Below, in pieces: positions 14,001-17,564 of a stretch of 17,564 nucleotides of DNA; within the stretch, counting starts at the first letter, position 1; each line of letters begins with the position of its first letter. The DNA is from Collinsella aerofaciens (lineage in GTDB: Bacteria; Actinomycetota; Coriobacteriia; Coriobacteriales; Coriobacteriaceae). The DNA lies in NCBI GenBank assembly GCA_021639365.1, contig JAJXHK010000040.1:1-17564 (forward strand), given 5' to 3'. The position numbers and the translations under genes were made by a program. Under the pieces are notes generated by a model. That model was given only the letters and a program-made list of their open reading frames with translations, ran no database searches and had not been told where the DNA came from.

Positions 14001-14078
14001 TGGCATCCACATAAAAGTTCAGCCGCATGAATGGGAATGAGCTGAAACGCGTATGCGGGGGCCGGCAAGAGAGGACTT

Positions 14079-14084
14079 AAGGAG
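14079..14084 (+). promoter_or_regulatory. Ribosome binding site of ygeX
   Basis: AAGGAG lies 8 bases before ATG 14093 and fixes the start. Confidence 0.8.
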
Positions 14085-14092
14085 TTCACCGT

Positions 14093-15307
14093 ATGGCCGA
14101 TAAGATCCAGTGGGCGGGCAACACGATGCCCAAGAGCGATGACAAGCACTTGGGAATCATGAGCCTCGACCACGTGAAGAAGGCCCGCGCCTTCCACCAG
14201 TCGTTCCCCCAGTACACCGTCACTCCGCTTGCCCGCCTGGATGGCCAGGCCGCGCGCCTGGGCCTGTCCAACTTGTGCGTTAAGGACGAGAGCTATCGCT
14301 TTGGCCTCAACGCCTTTAAGGTTCTGGGCGGTTCGTTTGCCATGGCCAACTACATTGCCGACGAGACCGGCAAGGACGTTGCCGAGTGCACCTTCGATTA
14401 CCTGACCTCCGATCAGCTTGCCAAGGATTTTGGCCAGGCCACCTTCTTTACCGCCACCGACGGCAACCATGGCCGCGGCGTGGCATGGGCTGCCAACAAG
14501 CTGGGCCAGAAAGCCGTCGTGCACATGCCCAAGGGTTCCACCAAGCCTCGCTTTGATAACATCGCCGCCGAGGGCGCCACGGTGACCATCGAAGAGGTCA
14601 ACTACGACGAGTGCGTGCGCATGGCCGCCGCCGAGGCCGATGCCTGCGAGCGCGGCGTCATCGTCCAGGACACCGCCTGGGAAGGCTACGAGAAGATCCC
14701 GTCCTGGATCATGGAGGGCTACGGCACCATGGCTTCCGAGGCTGCCGAGCAGCTGCGCGAGATGGCCATCAACCGCCCGACGCACGTCTTTGTCCAGGCT
14801 GGCGTGGGTTCGCTCGCCGGCGCCGTGGTGGGCTACTTCACCAACCTCTATCCCGATAACCCGCCGACCTTTGTCGTGGTCGAGTGCGCTCCGGCCGCCT
14901 GCCTGTACAAGGGCGCTGCCGCCGGCGACGGCGACCCGCGCATCGTGGACGGCGACATGCCCTCCATCATGGCCGGTCTGTGCTGCGGCGAGCCCAACAT
15001 CCTGGGCTGGGATATCCTGCGCAACCACACCACCGCCTTCGTGTCTTGCCCCGACTGGGTTACCGCTCGCGGCATGCGCACCCTGGGCGCTCCCGAGAAG
15101 GGCGATCCGCGCGTCATCTCCGGCGAGTCCGGCGCTGTGACCACCGGCCTGGTCGAGACCCTCATGCTCGATCCCGAGTACGCCGAGCTCAAGGAGCTCA
15201 TCGGCCTGGACAAGACGAGCTCCGTGCTCTGCTTCTCCACCGAGGGCGACACCGATCCGGATCAGTACCGTCGCATCGTCTGGGAGGGCGAGTACCCCAC
15301 CTGCTAG
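14093..15307 (+). CDS. ygeX: 2,3-diaminopropionate ammonia-lyase
   Basis: This 404-residue protein, close to the 398 of E. coli YgeX, is a fold-type II PLP enzyme. It converts 2,3-diaminopropionate and water to pyruvate and two ammonia. Lys76 in LNAFKVLGGSFA is the expected Schiff-base lysine. TATDGNHGRGVAWAA (about 121-136) is the family Asn loop that contacts the substrate and cofactor, AGVGSLAGAV (about 237-246) is the glycine loop that holds the phosphate, and SGESGAVTTGL lies near residue 344. It is cytoplasmic. It is the first gene after the divergent regulator region with its two palindromes, and ygeY follows after a 237-base structured gap. In purine breakdown it would be a late step that yields pyruvate for energy and nitrogen. 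The identification is strong. Confidence 0.95.
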   Translation: MADKIQWAGNTMPKSDDKHLGIMSLDHVKKARAFHQSFPQYTVTPLARLDGQAARLGLSNLCVKDESYRFGLNAFKVLGGSFAMANYIADETGKDVAECTFDYLTSDQLAKDFGQATFFTATDGNHGRGVAWAANKLGQKAVVHMPKGSTKPRFDNIAAEGATVTIEEVNYDECVRMAAAEADACERGVIVQDTAWEGYEKIPSWIMEGYGTMASEAAEQLREMAINRPTHVFVQAGVGSLAGAVVGYFTNLYPDNPPTFVVVECAPAACLYKGAAAGDGDPRIVDGDMPSIMAGLCCGEPNILGWDILRNHTTAFVSCPDWVTARGMRTLGAPEKGDPRVISGESGAVTTGLVETLMLDPEYAELKELIGLDKTSSVLCFSTEGDTDPDQYRRIVWEGEYPTC

Positions 15308-15316
15308 CAGACTGAC

Positions 15317-15435
15317 CTGTCCGGAGGCAGCCGGAGGACTTTACTCCCTGCTCGGACAGTCCTGCTCGCACGGAGAGCACATTAAGTGCTCTCCGGCTCG
15401 TGCGGAACTCGCGACGGAGCAAAGTCCTCCGTCCG
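15317..15435 (+). other. Nested inverted repeats between ygeX and ygeY (candidate structured RNA)
   Basis: Several repeats are stacked within 120 bases. CGGAGAGCAC (15371-15380) pairs perfectly with 15386-15395 around ATTAA, and CGCA/TGCG (15367-15370 with 15401-15404) can extend it across a bulge. GGAGGACTTT (15333-15342) is the exact complement of AAAGTCCTCC (15421-15430), and this outer stem continues inward through CTCC/GGAG. CTGTCCG and CGGACAG (about 15318-15324 and 15353-15359) can form a competing stem. The two alternatives share sequence, as in a switch or attenuator. No T-run follows the outer stem, so it is not a simple terminator. It does not match a riboswitch class I can recall. 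The rest of the gap to ygeY shows only the ribosome binding site. Confidence 0.65.
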
Positions 15436-15529
15436 TCTCCTTTGGTTACTTGCTTGTGGGGTGCTCAACCTCACACTGCTTGGCACAAGTGATCTATCTG
15501 AAATATCTACCTGTAGGTAAACCCTTGTA

Positions 15530-15535
15530 GAAAGG
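15530..15535 (+). promoter_or_regulatory. Ribosome binding site that fixes the ygeY start
   Basis: GAAAGG lies 9 bases before ATG 15545. An in-frame TTG at 15536 touches this site and is rejected as the start. The same AGAAAGG is used before ygeW. Confidence 0.75.
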
Positions 15536-15544
15536 TTGACTGTT

Positions 15545-16930
15545 ATGACTAAAGAACTCGATTTTGATGCCATTAAGGCTGCCGCTGAGTCTCATCGTGC
15601 TGATATGACGCGTTTTCTTCGCGCAATGATTAGCCACCCCTCTGAGTCTTGCGAGGAGGGCGAGGTTGTCGCCTGCATCAAGGCCGAGATGGAGAGCCTT
15701 GGCTATGACGAGGTCAAGGTCGACGGCCTGGGCAACGTTATGGGCTTTATGGGCGAGGGCGACAAGATCATCGCCATCGACTCCCACATCGACACCGTCG
15801 GCATCGGCAACATCGAGAACTGGGATGCCGATCCCTATGAGGGCTACGAGACCGACGAGATCATCTACGGCCGCGGCGGCTCCGACCAGGAGGGTGGCAT
15901 GGCTTCTGCTACCTACGCTGCCAAGATGATGAAGGACATGGGCCTCATCCCCGAGGGCTATAAGATCATGGTCGTCGGCACCGTCCAGGAAGAGGACTGC
16001 GACGGCATGTGCTGGCAGTACATCTACAACAAGGACGGCATTAAGCCCGAGTTCGTCATTTCCACCGAGCCCACCGACGGCGGCATCTATCGCGGTCACC
16101 GCGGCCGCATGGAGATCCGCGTCGACGTTCACGGCACCTCCTGCCACGGTTCCGCTCCCGACCGCGGCGACAACGCCATCTACAAGATGGCCGACATCAT
16201 CGCCGACGTCCGCGCCCTTAACAACAACGGCTGCGACGAGTCGACCGACATCAAGGGCCTCGTCAAGATGCTCGACCCCAAGTACAACCCCGAGCACTTC
16301 GAGGACGCCCGCTTCCTGGGCCGCGGCACCTGCACCGTCAGCCAGATTTTCTACACCAGCCCCAGCCGTTGCGCCGTGGCCGATTCCTGCGCCATCTCCA
16401 TCGACCGTCGCATGACCGCCGGCGAGACCTGGGAGTCCTGCCTGGACGAGATCCGCAACCTGCCGGCCGCCAAGAAGTACGGCGACGACGTGAAGGTCTC
16501 CATGTACATGTACGACCGTCCGTCCTGGACCGGCGAGGTTTACGAGACCGAGGCTTACTTCCCCACGTGGATCAACAAGGAGACCGCTCCGCACGTCAAG
16601 GCCCTCGTCGACGCCCACAAGGCCATGTTCGGTGACGAGCGCATCGGCTGCGAACCCAGCATGGACAAGCGCACCGGTCGTCCGCTGTGCGACAAGTGGA
16701 CCTTCTCCACGAACTGCGTTTCCATCCAGGGCCGCTATGGCATCCCCTGCGTCGGCTTTGGCCCGGGTGCCGAGTCTCAGGCTCACGCTCCCAACGAGGT
16801 CACCTACAAGGACGACCTGGTCACCGCTGCTGCCATGTATGTGGCTGCCCTGAACCTCTACGATCCGAGCCAGGCCGATGGCGATGCCACCGTGTTCCGC
16901 GCCGGTCTGACCAACAACAAGATCGATTAG
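15545..16930 (+). CDS. ygeY: YgeY-type M20 family metallohydrolase
   Basis: This 461-residue protein has the M20 zinc-peptidase/deacylase motifs in order: DSHID (His81, Asp83), GSDQEGG (Asp114, bridging ligand), VQEED (Glu149 general base, Glu150 ligand), STEPTDG (Glu175) and QAHAPNE (His414). All metal and catalytic residues are therefore present. About residues 190-330 should be the dimerisation lid. The YgeY family was first linked to selenium metabolism and later to purine degradation. It most likely hydrolyses an amide or carbamoyl-type bond in a small intermediate rather than a peptide. It is about 55 residues longer than E. coli YgeY. It follows ygeX in the same order as in E. coli, where ygeW comes before ygeX; here ygeW comes after. 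The gene ends 200 bases before ygeW. Confidence 0.92.
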   Translation: MTKELDFDAIKAAAESHRADMTRFLRAMISHPSESCEEGEVVACIKAEMESLGYDEVKVDGLGNVMGFMGEGDKIIAIDSHIDTVGIGNIENWDADPYEGYETDEIIYGRGGSDQEGGMASATYAAKMMKDMGLIPEGYKIMVVGTVQEEDCDGMCWQYIYNKDGIKPEFVISTEPTDGGIYRGHRGRMEIRVDVHGTSCHGSAPDRGDNAIYKMADIIADVRALNNNGCDESTDIKGLVKMLDPKYNPEHFEDARFLGRGTCTVSQIFYTSPSRCAVADSCAISIDRRMTAGETWESCLDEIRNLPAAKKYGDDVKVSMYMYDRPSWTGEVYETEAYFPTWINKETAPHVKALVDAHKAMFGDERIGCEPSMDKRTGRPLCDKWTFSTNCVSIQGRYGIPCVGFGPGAESQAHAPNEVTYKDDLVTAAAMYVAALNLYDPSQADGDATVFRAGLTNNKID

Positions 16931-16950
16931 TCCCATTCGGTCGATTTTGA

Positions 16951-16976
16951 GCCGGGGGCCGCTTCGTGCTCCCGGC
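16951..16976 (+). other. Hairpin after ygeY
   Basis: GCCGGG (16951-16956) pairs with CCCGGC (16971-16976), extended inward by G-U and G-C, with a 10-base loop. It starts 20 bases after the ygeY stop. No T-run follows, so it may stabilise the mRNA end or partly terminate. The remaining gap to ygeW (16977-17130) holds a TTGACT at 16985-16990 that could be a -35 box, with TATCTC 16 bases later as a poor -10. Confidence 0.45.
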
Positions 16977-17130
16977 ACCCCCTGTTGACTTGGGGCCCGC
17001 GGTCGTTATCTCCCATGCTTCCTCAACGGTAGCGGGTCCTCGTCATAGTGCTCTGCATGTTCTAGCCACACGCGCATGCCGGAGCACATCTACTCATTGC
17101 GATCGTTTCACCTTTAGAAAGGACATTTAC

Positions 17131-17564
17131 ATGGACGCCAAGTTTACCGAGCTCGTCGAGCAGCTGAACGGCCTCGATTTTAAGGGTATGTACGGCAGCG
17201 ACTTCCTGCACACCTGGGACAAGACCACCGATGAGCTCAAGGCTCTCTACGTCGTCGCCGACGCTCTGCGCCAGCTGCGCGAGAACAACGTTTCGTCCAA
17301 GATCTTCGACTCGGGTCTTGCCGTTTCGCTGTTCCGCGACAACTCCACCCGTACGCGCTTCTCCTTCTCTAAGGCTGCTAACCTGCTGGGTCTTGAGCTG
17401 CAGGACCTGGACGAGAAGAAGTCTCAGATCGCTCACGGCGAGACCGTCCGCGAGACCGCTACCATGATTTCCTTCATGGCCGACGTCATCGGCATCCGCG
17501 ACGACATGTACATCGGCAAGGGCGACGCCTACATGGCCGAGGTCTCCGAGTCCGTGCAGCAGGC
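17131..17564 (+). CDS. ygeW: YgeW-type carbamoyltransferase-like protein, N-terminal part (3' end outside window)
   Basis: The first 144 residues are visible. FRDNSTRTRFSFSKA contains Ser72-Thr73-Arg74-Thr75-Arg76, the carbamoyl-phosphate binding loop of aspartate/ornithine transcarbamylases. SQIAHGETVRETATMIS follows at the place of the usual KGEt/s segment. The start MDAKFTELVEQLNGLDFKGMYGSDFLHTWDKT with its long leader fits YgeW, a knotted transcarbamylase subfamily without a proven substrate. AGAAAGGA lies about 8 bases before ATG 17131. Grouped with ygeX and ygeY it should act on a ureido or carbamoyl intermediate of purine breakdown, perhaps yielding carbamoyl phosphate for ATP. That role is inference. 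The C-terminal substrate loop cannot be checked because the window ends. Confidence 0.9.
   Translation, partial: MDAKFTELVEQLNGLDFKGMYGSDFLHTWDKTTDELKALYVVADALRQLRENNVSSKIFDSGLAVSLFRDNSTRTRFSFSKAANLLGLELQDLDEKKSQIAHGETVRETATMISFMADVIGIRDDMYIGKGDAYMAEVSESVQQ

Noticed and set aside
15494..16978. - strand frame opposite ygeY
   Set aside because: It mirrors ygeY, which carries all M20 catalytic residues.
16985..17012. Promoter for ygeW (TTGACT with TATCTC)
   Set aside because: The -10 match is poor and spacing is 16; it is mentioned in the hairpin entry but not called as a feature.

Overview
This 17.6 kb window is GC-rich bacterial DNA with strong purine-rich ribosome binding sites. It most resembles an anaerobic gut actinobacterium of the class Coriobacteriia, probably Collinsella. 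That assignment rests on codon style and gene content from memory, not on a database search.

Two blocks of one catabolic locus bracket an accessory region. The left block (1-6980, + strand) holds the 3' end of ssnA, then ygfK, a small ferredoxin with four [4Fe-4S] motifs, and a fused XdhD-type molybdenum hydroxylase. A pair of hairpins ends it; the second is a good rho-independent terminator. The right block (13162-17564) has a YheO/DauR-type PAS-HTH regulator on the - strand. Diverging from it on the + strand are ygeX (2,3-diaminopropionate ammonia-lyase), ygeY (M20 metallohydrolase) and the start of ygeW (carbamoyltransferase-like, cut by the window edge). These families co-occur in the Enterobacteria yge/ygf locus. 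They were first grouped as selenium-linked and were later tied to anaerobic purine and uric acid breakdown in gut bacteria. A plausible scheme is that XdhD, the ferredoxin and YgfK do redox chemistry on the purine or a derivative, SsnA and YgeY hydrolyse intermediates, YgeW does carbamoyl transfer, and YgeX releases pyruvate and ammonia from diaminopropionate.

Between the blocks (about 6980-13160) lies accessory DNA. It holds a solo AbiEi-like protein with a nuclease-like C-terminus, an intact AAA ATPase with a DUF234-like C-terminus, a fragment of a second ATPase (DUF4143 part only), an unknown 140-residue protein, and a membrane-anchored Pro/Ala-rich protein. Three arrays of one 62-bp repeat family lie between these genes. 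In each array, 14-bp arms alternate in orientation about every 31 bp, and in the first array the unit orientation flips halfway. A separate 33-bp-period array sits at 11872-11992, and a perfect 25-bp AT-rich inverted repeat precedes the ATPase gene.

The best candidates for something undescribed are the 62-bp repeat family and its cargo-flanking placement. Next are the paired AACAAA-N3-TTTGTT operators in front of ygeX, the nested inverted repeats between ygeX and ygeY, and the use of a ferredoxin where the E. coli locus has a FAD subunit.
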